This document shows positions 7,757 through 15,905 of a stretch of 24,233 nt of DNA, one piece after another. Source of the stretch: an uncultured bacterium (GTDB lineage: Bacteria; Cyanobacteriota; Vampirovibrionia; Gastranaerophilales; Gastranaerophilaceae); the NCBI GenBank assembly GCA_902803265.1, contig CADCPD010000149.1:1-24233 (forward strand), given 5' to 3'. The notes beneath the pieces were generated by a model, which searched no databases, had not been told where the DNA came from, and was given only the letters and a program-made list of their open reading frames with translations. The stretch's first letter is position 1; each line of letters begins with the position of its first letter. The position numbers and the translations under genes were made by a program.

Positions 7757-8545
7757 TTAACATGAAGATATACCGGTTGCAATGCGTTTTAATACTTCAA
7801 AATCATTAATAAAATCATCCAAATCCGTTTTTGAATTTTTGATAGTTTCAACTGTTATTTTTGCTTCGTTTGGTATTAATTTTAAAATTCTTGCTATATC
7901 TAATTCGCCTTCTCCTAAATGAGGATGCGAATCATAAATAGATGTTATATCCTCAATATCAGTCAGATGAAACATTTGAGGATTTAATTTTAGAAATTCT
8001 TCAATATATTCATAGGGGTCTTGATTTAAAGAATTTGCAGCACAAATTGCGTGCCCGAAATCAAGACAAAATCCACATTTCGCTGTATCAATAGCGGTTT
8101 TTATTTCATCAATATTATATCCTCTGCAATATTCTCCACCTATACGGTTAGGCAGTGCTACAAAAGGTTTATTTTCTATTAACGCACGAGATTCATTTAA
8201 TAAAGTTAATTGAATTGCTGTTTCTTCTATATCCCCATCCATTCCACCATGAATTACTATATATTGAGCATCTAATGCATCTGCATATTTTTTCACTTCT
8301 TCAAAAATTTTACGATTATTTTCCTGTTTTTCTTTTTTAGCAAGATTAAATCCGTGCGCAGAATGCGGACAATGAATAATAAATGGTATTTTTAAATCTT
8401 GCCATTTTTCAAGATATTCCAATGTATTAGGCACAACATACAGCTCAATATAGCCATAAATATTTTTCTCATAAAGTTTTATGGCTTCATGTAAATAATT
8501 ATCTGTATTTATTGACCAAAGTTTTAAACCTAAATTATAACCCAT
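7757..8545 (-). CDS. Sugar phosphate isomerase/epimerase-like TIM-barrel protein
   Basis: 262-residue protein of the xylose-isomerase-like/AP-endonuclease-2 TIM-barrel superfamily (PF01261). Metal-ligand-type motifs appear in the expected order: I-I-H-C-P-H, I-V-I-H-G-G, C-L-D-F-G-H, F-H-L-T-D, H-P-H-L-G-E-G-E-L-D and T-V-E-T-I-K. Members are divalent-metal isomerases, epimerases or dehydratases of small sugars. No step of the canonical Pse pathway needs one, so it probably belongs to a modification branch together with the next gene (radical SAM) or the upstream aminotransferase and reductase. Its start overlaps the end of pseF by 11 nt. Exact substrate not recognisable. Confidence 0.82.
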   Translation of the reverse strand: MGYNLGLKLWSINTDNYLHEAIKLYEKNIYGYIELYVVPNTLEYLEKWQDLKIPFIIHCPHSAHGFNLAKKEKQENNRKIFEEVKKYADALDAQYIVIHGGMDGDIEETAIQLTLLNESRALIENKPFVALPNRIGGEYCRGYNIDEIKTAIDTAKCGFCLDFGHAICAANSLNQDPYEYIEEFLKLNPQMFHLTDIEDITSIYDSHPHLGEGELDIARILKLIPNEAKITVETIKNSKTDLDDFINDFEVLKRIATGISSC

Positions 8546-9218
8546 TTATAATCCTATATTTTATTTCAGCCCTTTTCCAGTCATCTAAAGTATCAATATC
8601 CTGACATTCTTTTTCATCTATTATATAAGCAGCAGTATTATCAGAAACTAAGGAATGGTATTGATACATTTTATCAACCTTACAAAAATAAAACATACCT
8701 GCATCAAAGTATTTTGGCTCTATATCTTGTGAACGCATATTTTGCGCTTTTCTGTCATTTGGTATTAAAATATCGTTTTCAATTTTCATAGCCCATTCAA
8801 TTGGTACAGGATATTTGCAAACCGGTACAACCCCATCATATCCAAGCATTTTTTCATAGGCCTTTTTCAATGTTTCAGCTTTCAAAAACGGAACACAAGG
8901 ATATATACAACACAAAGTATCGAAATTTTTACAAATTTTTTTATATTCATTTATAACTTCATCCAGAGCATCAAATGTTGTTGCCAAGTCAGATGCGGTT
9001 TTCTCCGAACGCAGAAAAGGAACTTCGGCACCATATTTTTTTGAGATTTCTGCAATCTCCTCATCGTCAGTTGACACCATAATTTCATCAAATATCTGTG
9101 ATTTTTGCGCAGCCTCTATTGCATAAACAATCATAGATTTACCCATAAATTCTTTTATATTTTTTTTAGGGATTCTTTTTGAACCACCTCTTGCTGTTAT
9201 AATTGCAATTATGCTCAT
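8535..9218 (-). CDS. pseF: Pseudaminic acid cytidylyltransferase (CMP-NeuA family)
   Basis: Activates the nonulosonic acid with CTP to give the CMP-sugar used by transferases. The signature T-A-R-G-G-S-K-R-I-P-K-K-N is at residues 8-20, followed by S-T-D-D-E-E-I-A-E. The central S-D-L-A-T-T-F-D-A-L, C-I-Y-P-C-V-P-F-L and the C-terminal I-D-T-L-D-D-W-K-R-A-E are typical of short PseF-type enzymes. Length (227 aa) matches PseF rather than the longer NeuA forms. The start codon overlaps the stop of the aminotransferase gene by one base (TAATG), a sign of translational coupling. Choice of PseF over a legionaminic-acid enzyme rests on the PseB/PseC/PseI neighbours. Confidence 0.9.
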   Translation of the reverse strand: MSIIAIITARGGSKRIPKKNIKEFMGKSMIVYAIEAAQKSQIFDEIMVSTDDEEIAEISKKYGAEVPFLRSEKTASDLATTFDALDEVINEYKKICKNFDTLCCIYPCVPFLKAETLKKAYEKMLGYDGVVPVCKYPVPIEWAMKIENDILIPNDRKAQNMRSQDIEPKYFDAGMFYFCKVDKMYQYHSLVSDNTAAYIIDEKECQDIDTLDDWKRAEIKYRIINGL

Positions 9219-10546
9219 TAATTAATCCTTCCAAAACCGCTTGTAGCAGGCAATCCTTCAAGATTTTTTTCTACATTATTTTCTTGTATTAATTTTGATA
9301 ATTTTGCAAAAACTCTATTACAAGCTATTTCATATTTTTCAACATCCTCAAGAGTATGTGCGTACATCGCATAGAATCCACTTCCTGCTAAAAATCCTTC
9401 TTTAAGCATTTCCTGCGTAAAATATGCAATATTAACTAAATGATTTTCTTCAAAGTTAAAATGAATTAATGGTTTAAATCCGCCAATATGAATTTTAATA
9501 TTGTGTTTTTTACCAAGATTTTCCCAAATATTCCAAACTTTATCCGCAATTTTGAGCATATGAGTTGAAGCATCAACTTTTATAAATTTGTCTATCATTG
9601 CAATCGCTGCAACACTTCCTATACGTTCAGTCCAATTGGTTGAAGTAATGAAAGCATCTTGTGCATAATGCATTACCCATTCTTTACCAATAATTGCGGA
9701 AATAGGATACCCGTTGCCTAAAGCTTTTGAAAACACTGCAATATCAGGATTAAAACCAAGTTTTAAATGAGCCCCGCCATTACAAATTCTAAAACCGGCT
9801 GAAACTTCATCTATAATTAAAGGAACTTTTTTTGTTTTTGCTATATTATGAACAACATTAATAAATTCTTTTGTCGGTTCATAATTCCTGATAGGTTCCA
9901 TAACTATTGCTGCTAAATCATCACCTGCTTCTTTTATAGCATTTTTAAAATCTTCAATATCATTATAATGAAAAGGAATTGCGGTTCCCTTTAAACCATT
10001 TGGAACCCCATTAGGATTTAAACCTGCAATCCATTGATCATCTAGTGCCTCTTTTTTACCTAAATTCGCCGCCAAGTACCAATCACACCAGCCATGATAC
10101 CCACAAAAAACAATTTTGTCCTTATTTGTAGCAACACGCGCTATTCTAACAGCAATTGACATTGCTTCACCACCACCTCGTGCAAATCTTGCCATATCAG
10201 CCCATGGATGAAGTTCAATTAATTTTTCGGCTAACGCCACTTCTTCCGGAGGATTTAGGGTGGTGGCAGAACCTTTTTCAATTGCCTTTATTACAGCTTT
10301 GTTAACATCAGTATCAGCATAACCTAGAACTGTTGCTCCAATTCCACCAATAGAAAAATCAAGATATTCATTATTATCAACATCTATAACTTTTATACCA
10401 TGAGCTTCTTTAAAATATGTTGGCCAAACCCCACGTGAAAATCTATCCGGTCTTTTTGACAACAATTGTGTCATACCAGGAATTAGTTTTACAGCTTTAT
10501 CTTGCAATTCTTTTGATTTTTTATTGTTTAAAACTGTCTTATGCAT
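9218..10546 (-). CDS. Class III PLP aminotransferase, glutamate-1-semialdehyde aminomutase-like
   Basis: 442 residues with the complete class III fold. N-terminal L-I-P-G-M-T-Q-L-L is followed by G-G-G-E-A at 124-128 (phosphate binding), C-G-Y-H-G-W near 148-153, I-D246-E-V-S-A-G-F-R (ring-nitrogen Asp), and F-S-K274-A-L-G-N-G-Y-P with the PLP lysine. It resembles glutamate-1-semialdehyde 2,1-aminomutase, but its place in a sugar operon argues against a haem role. Class III enzymes of this type recur in nonulosonic-acid and surface-glycan clusters, where they may aminate a keto sugar or an acyl precursor. It does not replace PseC, which is separately present. The aldo/keto reductase gene ends 9 nt upstream. 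Confidence 0.85.
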   Translation of the reverse strand: MHKTVLNNKKSKELQDKAVKLIPGMTQLLSKRPDRFSRGVWPTYFKEAHGIKVIDVDNNEYLDFSIGGIGATVLGYADTDVNKAVIKAIEKGSATTLNPPEEVALAEKLIELHPWADMARFARGGGEAMSIAVRIARVATNKDKIVFCGYHGWCDWYLAANLGKKEALDDQWIAGLNPNGVPNGLKGTAIPFHYNDIEDFKNAIKEAGDDLAAIVMEPIRNYEPTKEFINVVHNIAKTKKVPLIIDEVSAGFRICNGGAHLKLGFNPDIAVFSKALGNGYPISAIIGKEWVMHYAQDAFITSTNWTERIGSVAAIAMIDKFIKVDASTHMLKIADKVWNIWENLGKKHNIKIHIGGFKPLIHFNFEENHLVNIAYFTQEMLKEGFLAGSGFYAMYAHTLEDVEKYEIACNRVFAKLSKLIQENNVEKNLEGLPATSGFGRIN

Positions 10547-10555
10547 AAATATCCT

Positions 10556-11455
10556 TTACCTTTTTACCCATAAACTTGGCATTACAATAGATGTTTCAAT
10601 ATTTTCAAATTCGCTGCCAATAACATTCAGTATATCACTTGAAAAATCGGATTCAAAAATTTTAATATTTTCTTTTAATTGTTCAATATTATCAACTCCA
10701 AAAACCAAATGCGAAATCGCATCAAATTGCTTAACATAAAGCATAGCAAGTTTTATTCTTGATATATTAAAATTTTCACATAATTCATTAATTTTTCTGA
10801 TAATTGGTTTAGCACCAGACAAAAATTCCGGTACTTCATTTTCATTCATTAAAATTAACCCCTGAATAAAAGCACTTCTTGAATGTATTTGAATTAAACT
10901 ATTTTTAATCGCATAATCAAAAATCCCTTCTTTTTTCATTCTTTGATCAAAAATACTGCTTGGAAGTTGAATAAAATCAACGTAAGGACTATCTATACAA
11001 ATACGTGCCTCATCAGGATAATAAACAGAAACTCCACAATGTCTGATTTTACCTTCTTTTTTTACTTCATACAGTGCTTTTAGTTTTTCTTCATCAAAAG
11101 CATATCTTGAAGAATGGAACATATAACTATCCAGATAATCCGTATTTAATATTTTTAACTGGTTTTCAAGATGTTCTTTTATAACTCTTTTGTAATTATC
11201 AGTTTTGACATCATCAAGAGCATTCGGTTTAAATTTTGAACTTAAAAAAAGATTTTCACGAAGTACTGTTTTTCTTTTTAAAAATTCACCTACGACTTCT
11301 TCAGCTGTCCCGTAAGCATTTGCTGTATCAATACTATCAATTCCGTTTTGAGTAGCATAATCAAGCATTTTTATTGCGTCTTCTTTTGACGGTTGTTTTT
11401 GACCCTTTATACCGTAATCCATTCCAAATTGAACAGTCCCTAAACAAAGTTTCAT
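10556..11455 (-). CDS. Aldo/keto reductase
   Basis: 299-residue NADPH-dependent oxidoreductase with an intact catalytic tetrad: D43 and Y48 in I-D-T-A-N-A-Y-G, K74 in S-S-K-F-K-P, and H114 in Y-M-F-H-S-S. The N-terminus L-G-T-V-Q-F-G-M-D-Y-G-I is typical of the subgroup found in sugar clusters. Its ATG follows the pseC stop codon without any gap, so translation is probably coupled. It likely reduces a keto sugar made by, or destined for, the neighbouring class III aminotransferase. No canonical pseudaminic-acid step needs this enzyme; the substrate is unknown. Confidence 0.85.
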   Translation of the reverse strand: MKLCLGTVQFGMDYGIKGQKQPSKEDAIKMLDYATQNGIDSIDTANAYGTAEEVVGEFLKRKTVLRENLFLSSKFKPNALDDVKTDNYKRVIKEHLENQLKILNTDYLDSYMFHSSRYAFDEEKLKALYEVKKEGKIRHCGVSVYYPDEARICIDSPYVDFIQLPSSIFDQRMKKEGIFDYAIKNSLIQIHSRSAFIQGLILMNENEVPEFLSGAKPIIRKINELCENFNISRIKLAMLYVKQFDAISHLVFGVDNIEQLKENIKIFESDFSSDILNVIGSEFENIETSIVMPSLWVKR

Positions 11456-12556
11456 CTATAAAATTCCTTTTATTCTTTTTATAATTTCATCTAAATCGTC
11501 ATTGGTTAAATCAGGATACAATGGGAGAGAAATACATTGCTCATAATATTTTTCAGCTTTCGGATAATCTCCTTCTTTATAGCCTTGTTCTCTATAATAT
11601 GGTTGAGTATGAACAGGTATATAATGAACTTGTAAATTCAACCCCTTTTCTCTTGCCTTAAAATAAAATTCTCTTCTGCTTTCAACTAAAATCGGATAAA
11701 GATGAAAACACGCATTTGAAAAATCTCTTTCAATTAAGTGTGGCAAACCCAAGTTTGTATTGTAATAATCTACAATTTCACGTCTTCGTTTTTTAAATTC
11801 TTCTAATCGTTTTAATTGCGAAATCCCCAGTGCAGCCTGAATATCGGTCATTCTGTAATTAAAACCAAGTTCTCTCATCTCATAACGCCAGTCCGATGCC
11901 ATTTCTCCGTCTTTATGCATTCCATGAGAGCGAAAAGCACATAATTTTTTATAAAATTCTTCACTATTTGTTGTAACACATCCACCCTCAGCCGTTGTTA
12001 TTGTTTTAACGGGATGAAACGAAAATACGGTCATATCAGAATATTTGCAACAGCCAACGTTAGTTTCTTTATAAACTGAACCAATAGCATGCGCTGCGTC
12101 TTCTACGACAAATAAATCGTGTTCTTTGGCAATTTTTGAAATCTCTTCCATATCGCAAGATTGACCTGCAAAATGAACCGGAATTATTGCTCTTGTATTT
12201 TTGGTAATATGTTTTTTTATTTCATCAGGACTTATATTTGCAGTTTCTTTATCAATATCTGCAAAAACAACCTTAGCACCAACATATCTTGCACAATTTG
12301 CACTTGCTAAAAAGGTAATCGGAGTTGTAATAACTTCATCTCCGTCCTTTATTCCAAGTGCCAACATTGAAATATGTAGTGCCGATGTTGCACTGTTTAC
12401 CGCAACACAATATTTTGCCCCAGTGTAGTTACAAATGGCTTTTTCAAATTCTTTTACTTTCGGACCGCATGTTAAATACGGCGATTTTAGAGTTTCAACA
12501 ACTGTATTAATATCATCATCCGATATATTTTGTTTTCCGTATCCATATATTTTCAT
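11456..12556 (-). CDS. pseC: UDP-4-amino-4,6-dideoxy-N-acetyl-beta-L-altrosamine transaminase
   Basis: Second step of pseudaminic acid synthesis: PLP-dependent transfer of an amino group to C4 of the PseB product. The 366-residue protein is a DegT/DnrJ/EryC1 aminotransferase. N-S-A-T-S-A-L-H (54-61), V-E-D153-A-A-H-A and F-S-F-H-P-V-K184-T-I-T-T-A-E-G-G are visible, with K184 as the PLP lysine. The opening Q-N-I-S-D-D-D-I and Y-L-T-C-G-P-K-V-K-E-F-E, and the later N-Y-R-M-T-D-I-Q-A-A-L-G, closely follow Campylobacter/Helicobacter PseC as I recall them. It lies 15 nt downstream of the methyltransferase gene. Confidence 0.93.
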   Translation of the reverse strand: MKIYGYGKQNISDDDINTVVETLKSPYLTCGPKVKEFEKAICNYTGAKYCVAVNSATSALHISMLALGIKDGDEVITTPITFLASANCARYVGAKVVFADIDKETANISPDEIKKHITKNTRAIIPVHFAGQSCDMEEISKIAKEHDLFVVEDAAHAIGSVYKETNVGCCKYSDMTVFSFHPVKTITTAEGGCVTTNSEEFYKKLCAFRSHGMHKDGEMASDWRYEMRELGFNYRMTDIQAALGISQLKRLEEFKKRRREIVDYYNTNLGLPHLIERDFSNACFHLYPILVESRREFYFKAREKGLNLQVHYIPVHTQPYYREQGYKEGDYPKAEKYYEQCISLPLYPDLTNDDLDEIIKRIKGIL

Positions 12557-12571
12557 ATAAATATACCTGCC

Positions 12572-13498
12572 TTATTCTAAATATTGAGTAAACAGTATCG
12601 CATGTTCTTTTGTTAATAACGGAACATTTTTAAGGACAGGATATACTACAAGGCACTCTTTACAAAAATAATTTACTTCTCCGAATTGAGTACTTGTTAC
12701 AAGATGATTTTGACAAATAGGACAACAGTATTTAACAGCTTCTTTGTTTTGAGCTTTTGCATTTTTTTCAATAATTAATAGTTGTGGCTGATTGGCATAC
12801 GTACCAATTGGGAATAATTTATATTCAATTATTTTATAACCAAGACTATCTGTTATTGCTTTTAAATTCTTTATGTACTTATGTTTATCAATATTCTTTT
12901 TTGTTTCTTCATTACCAAGTTCATAACAAGGTTCAATTAATATAAGATATTTATTTGTAATTCTATACAATTCCTTTAATATATCACTAGCTTTATCTGT
13001 ATTTGGTTCAATTGAATGAACTGTATAAACAATATCAAATGCATTGTCTTCATATGGAGTTTGTAACAAGTTGCCAACAATTAATTCTGCACTATTATTA
13101 TATTTTTTAAGAAATCTTTGTCCTTGCATTATTCTGGAAGGAGCCAAATCAAACCCATAATATTTAGCATTTTTATTACATTTTTCTATAATAAAATTTA
13201 ATGTCGTTGCTTCTCCTACTCCTGCTTCAAGTACTGTAGAATAATCAAATTTGTCAAAAACATCTTTTATAGCAGTAATAAATTTTTCTTTGTATACCTT
13301 TGATTTTAATGAAATTCTCTCATTGTTAATATGATAATTATCGCTCTCATTATCATCTTCATAATCTTTTATATATGAACCGGCTTGCAAATCATAAGAT
13401 GTCATAATTGAATTTAGAGTGTTATTTGAGGTGTTTTCTCTTTCTCTAAAATATTCCATAATATTTACATTTTTGTCATATAAATCCTTTAATGACAT
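12572..13498 (-). CDS. SAM-dependent methyltransferase with C-terminal Trm112-like zinc ribbon
   Basis: 308 residues in three parts. An N-terminal extension (1-85) has no recognised domain. A class I methyltransferase domain follows, with motif I V-L-E-A-G-V-G-E-A at 89-97, an acidic-loop region Y-G-F-D-L-A-P and D-I-V-Y-T-V-H. The C-terminal tail (256-308) has C-C-P-I-C (258-262) and C-K-E-C (279-282), then V-Y-P-V-L-K-N-V-P-L-L, the pattern of a Trm112-like zinc ribbon. It may methylate the nonulosonic acid or another sugar of the glycan; alternatively it modifies a carrier. It sits between pseB (1 nt) and pseC (15 nt), which ties it to the pathway. The tail could be a protein or nucleic-acid contact module. 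Confidence 0.75.
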   Translation of the reverse strand: MSLKDLYDKNVNIMEYFRERENTSNNTLNSIMTSYDLQAGSYIKDYEDDNESDNYHINNERISLKSKVYKEKFITAIKDVFDKFDYSTVLEAGVGEATTLNFIIEKCNKNAKYYGFDLAPSRIMQGQRFLKKYNNSAELIVGNLLQTPYEDNAFDIVYTVHSIEPNTDKASDILKELYRITNKYLILIEPCYELGNEETKKNIDKHKYIKNLKAITDSLGYKIIEYKLFPIGTYANQPQLLIIEKNAKAQNKEAVKYCCPICQNHLVTSTQFGEVNYFCKECLVVYPVLKNVPLLTKEHAILFTQYLE

Positions 13499-13499
13499 A

Positions 13500-14492
13500 T
13501 TATAAATCCTTTATAAGTTCTTGCATATTTTCAATAGTAAGCCATCTGTCATTGTTTCCGCTATGATATTCAAAATCTTCAGAAACTTTTTTCGCATTTG
13601 GATATTTATGTTCAATATTTTCAAAATTAATTTGCGGTAAAATTATATAATAATCATTTAATTCAATTGTATTTGGAGCATCTGCCATTGTAATCATTTG
13701 TTCGTGAATTTTTTCTCCTGGTCTAATGCCAATTTCTTTTATTTCTAAATTTGGAGCTATAGCTTTTGCTAAATCAGTCATTTTCATTGATGGAATTTTT
13801 TTAACGTAAAGCTCTCCACCTTGCATTGTTTCAAGTGCAGTTAAAACCATTTCAACAGCAGATTCAAGTTTTAACCAAAAACGGGTCATTCTAATATCAG
13901 TTATAGGCAACTCTGTTGCACCTTCTTTAACAAGCTTTTGAAAATATGGGATTACAGAACCTCTTGAACCAGCGACATTACCGTATCTTACAACTGAAAA
14001 ACGAGTTTTTTTACTTCCACAATATGCATTTCCTGCTATAAATAATTTATCAGAACATAATTTCGTGGCTCCATATAGATTTATTGGCGCACACGCCTTA
14101 TCTGTTGATAAAGCAATAACTTTTTCAACACCTTTATCTATAGCACAATCTATAACATTTTGAGCGCCATGAATGTTTGTTTTTATAGCTTCAAAAGGAT
14201 TATATTCGCATGCCGGCACTTGTTTTAATGCAGCAGCATGAATTACAATATCAACACCTTCAAATGCCCTCATCATTCTTTCTTTATCGCGTACATCACC
14301 GATAAAAAATCTCATTTTTTCTTCATACGGCTTAAATTCCGGCATATTTTGCATTAAAAATTGTTTGTATTCATCACGAGAAAATACTATAACTTTTTTT
14401 ACATCAGGATATTTTTCAAATACAGTTTTGATAAATTCTTTACCAAAACTTCCGGTTCCACCCGTTACTAATATAGTTTTATTATTTAACAT
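13500..14492 (-). CDS. pseB: UDP-N-acetylglucosamine 4,6-dehydratase (inverting)
   Basis: First committed step: UDP-GlcNAc is dehydrated and epimerised at C5 to the 4-keto-L-arabino sugar. The Rossmann motif T-G-G-T-G-S-F-G is at 10-17. The catalytic region S-T-D131-K132-A-C-A-P-I-N-L-Y140-G-A-T-K144 carries the Asp/Lys pair that marks inverting PseB/FlaA1 enzymes, plus the YxxxK of extended SDRs. R-Y-G-N-V-A-G-S-R-G-S-V-I-P is also conserved. Length (330 aa) matches the family. It is the first gene of the operon: a promoter-like sequence lies just upstream, and the next gene begins 1 nt after its stop. No clear ribosome binding site is visible before the ATG. Confidence 0.94.
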   Translation of the reverse strand: MLNNKTILVTGGTGSFGKEFIKTVFEKYPDVKKVIVFSRDEYKQFLMQNMPEFKPYEEKMRFFIGDVRDKERMMRAFEGVDIVIHAAALKQVPACEYNPFEAIKTNIHGAQNVIDCAIDKGVEKVIALSTDKACAPINLYGATKLCSDKLFIAGNAYCGSKKTRFSVVRYGNVAGSRGSVIPYFQKLVKEGATELPITDIRMTRFWLKLESAVEMVLTALETMQGGELYVKKIPSMKMTDLAKAIAPNLEIKEIGIRPGEKIHEQMITMADAPNTIELNDYYIILPQINFENIEHKYPNAKKVSEDFEYHSGNNDRWLTIENMQELIKDL

Positions 14493-14517
14493 ATCTTAAG
14501 CCCATAACTGTTACATT

Positions 14518-14545
14518 ATTATAGTAAATAAATATAATTTTACAA
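14518..14545 (-). promoter_or_regulatory. Putative promoter of the Pse operon
   Basis: On the minus strand TTGTAA (14545-14540) and TATAAT (14523-14518) are separated by 16 nt, placing the start site near 14511, about 19 nt before pseB. The -10 is embedded in TACTATAATAA, which recurs on the same strand upstream of the GT4 gene (15869-15859). Confidence 0.5.
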
Positions 14546-14572
14546 ACTATATTTTTATTAAAAATATAGTTT
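14544..14572. repeat. AT-rich perfect hairpin between GT4 gene and pseB
   Basis: AAACTATATTTTT (14544-14556) and AAAAATATAGTTT (14560-14572) form a 13-bp stem with an ATT loop. It begins 17 nt after the GT4 stop codon and directly precedes (partly overlaps) the pseB -35 region. It may be a weak terminator or an attenuator/operator; it lacks GC pairs and a clean U-tract. Confidence 0.5.
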
Positions 14573-14588
14573 ATATTTCTAAAATATT

Positions 14589-15773
14589 TTAATCCCAACA
14601 CTCTCTTATAGCTGCAAAATCATCAATTATTTCATAAACCTTTTTGATATAATTTTCACTGCAATATTCTTTTGCCAAGACTTCGCCTTTTTGTATTAAA
14701 GAGTTTTTAAAAGATTCATCTTCCAATTTTTTGATATTTTCATAAAAATTTTCGCCTGTTGCGGGATTAAAATATAAAGCACAGTCTTTTAGTTGTTCTC
14801 TTGCCCCTTTAAAATCAGAGCAAATAACGGGACATCCTAATGCCATAGCTTCTAACGGCGGAATATTATCAGGACCTAAATACGAGGCATAAGTTAGAGC
14901 ATATGCATTTTTATAAAGAGAAATAAGCTCTTGGTTTGTTACAAAACCGGCAAATACTACATCATGTTCGAGATTTAACTCTTTTGCTTTTCTTTTTATA
15001 TAATCCATATTACCTTTATCAGAACCAGTAAAAACAATTTTAAAGTCATAATTTTCTTGTTTTAGCGTTACCAATTCTCTAAGCAATCTTATATGATTTT
15101 TATGAGCCCAAAACTGTGCCGGATATAACAAGTATTTATTTTTTTCAAGAGAAAATTTTAATAAAACATTTTCGTCTTCTTTTGTTGTATAGATATATTC
15201 AGGAGTAGGCATAGGTATTGTTTTTACCAAATCTTCATTTACATTATAAAATTTACAAATTTGGGATTTCCCTTCATTATTACCTATAATTATTCTTGAA
15301 GCTCTCGGAATATAATATCCATAAAACTCTTCTCTTGAATCAAAAGTCCAATCAGTGTAAGAAACTTCAGGAAAATATGGCTGTTCTCTTTGTGCCAAAT
15401 CCCATACTGTCATTATAAACGGAGCTTCGACTTTTTGATGAGATAACGTCATATAATACACTAAGTCTATTTTATCTTGTTTTATAATATCATTAAAAGT
15501 TATCAGATATTTATTATTTTTTCTGTTTTTAGAAAAAAGTCTTAAAAGAAAATTTTTCTTTTTAAGCTTTTTATTAGCTTTATACATGTAATTAAGGTTA
15601 ATAAATGTCACATTTTTATTGCTTTCAAAAATATCATTATCACTTATATAATAAACTACGATTTCATGTTTTGAAGAATATTTTTTCAGACATTCAATAA
15701 AATTATACTGGAATACACTTCCACCACCGATATCTTTTGAAATCAAACGTCCTGCATAAAATCCTATTTTCAT
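14589..15773 (-). CDS. GT4-family glycosyltransferase
   Basis: 394-residue GT-B retaining glycosyltransferase. The N-terminus has G-R-L-I-S-K-D-I-G-G-G-S-V-F-Q-Y, the glycine-rich acceptor loop. The mid-protein Y-P-A-Q-F-W-A-H-K-N-H (217-227) and F-T-G-S-D-K-G are typical of GT4. The donor site G-P-D-N-I-P-P-L-E308-A-M-A-L-G-C-P-V carries the EX7E-type glutamate. Probably adds a sugar to a surface glycan in the cytoplasm or at the membrane face. The start at 15773 is backed by GGAGAGA about 6 nt upstream. It is upstream of pseB on the same strand with a 96-nt gap that holds a hairpin and promoter, so it may be a separate unit. It is not a PseG-type hydrolase, which belongs to a different (MurG-like) family. 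Confidence 0.88.
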   Translation of the reverse strand: MKIGFYAGRLISKDIGGGSVFQYNFIECLKKYSSKHEIVVYYISDNDIFESNKNVTFINLNYMYKANKKLKKKNFLLRLFSKNRKNNKYLITFNDIIKQDKIDLVYYMTLSHQKVEAPFIMTVWDLAQREQPYFPEVSYTDWTFDSREEFYGYYIPRASRIIIGNNEGKSQICKFYNVNEDLVKTIPMPTPEYIYTTKEDENVLLKFSLEKNKYLLYPAQFWAHKNHIRLLRELVTLKQENYDFKIVFTGSDKGNMDYIKRKAKELNLEHDVVFAGFVTNQELISLYKNAYALTYASYLGPDNIPPLEAMALGCPVICSDFKGAREQLKDCALYFNPATGENFYENIKKLEDESFKNSLIQKGEVLAKEYCSENYIKKVYEIIDDFAAIRECWD

Positions 15774-15858
15774 AAAATCTCTCCAATAAAAATTGTTTTG
15801 AAACTAATAATATCTATTTTTAAACCTTCTCTTTTTCTGTATAAAATTTTTCGTGTTA

Positions 15859-15869
15859 TTATTATAGTA
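15859..15869 (-). promoter_or_regulatory. Putative -10 element of the GT4 gene
   Basis: TACTATAATAA on the minus strand is identical over 11 nt to the extended -10 region before pseB. It lies about 88 nt upstream of the GT4 start. The same AT-rich block reads TATTAT/TATAGT on the plus strand and might also serve the divergent gene at 15906. No strong -35 is seen. Confidence 0.35.
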
Positions 15870-15905
15870 CGAATAAGCATTTTAGTAATATCCTAAATAT
15901 ATATT

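Noticed and set aside
14589..15773. The GT4 protein as a stand-in for PseG
   Set aside because: Its motifs are those of a retaining GT4 transferase; PseG belongs to a different MurG-like family with a glycine-histidine N-terminal motif not seen here.
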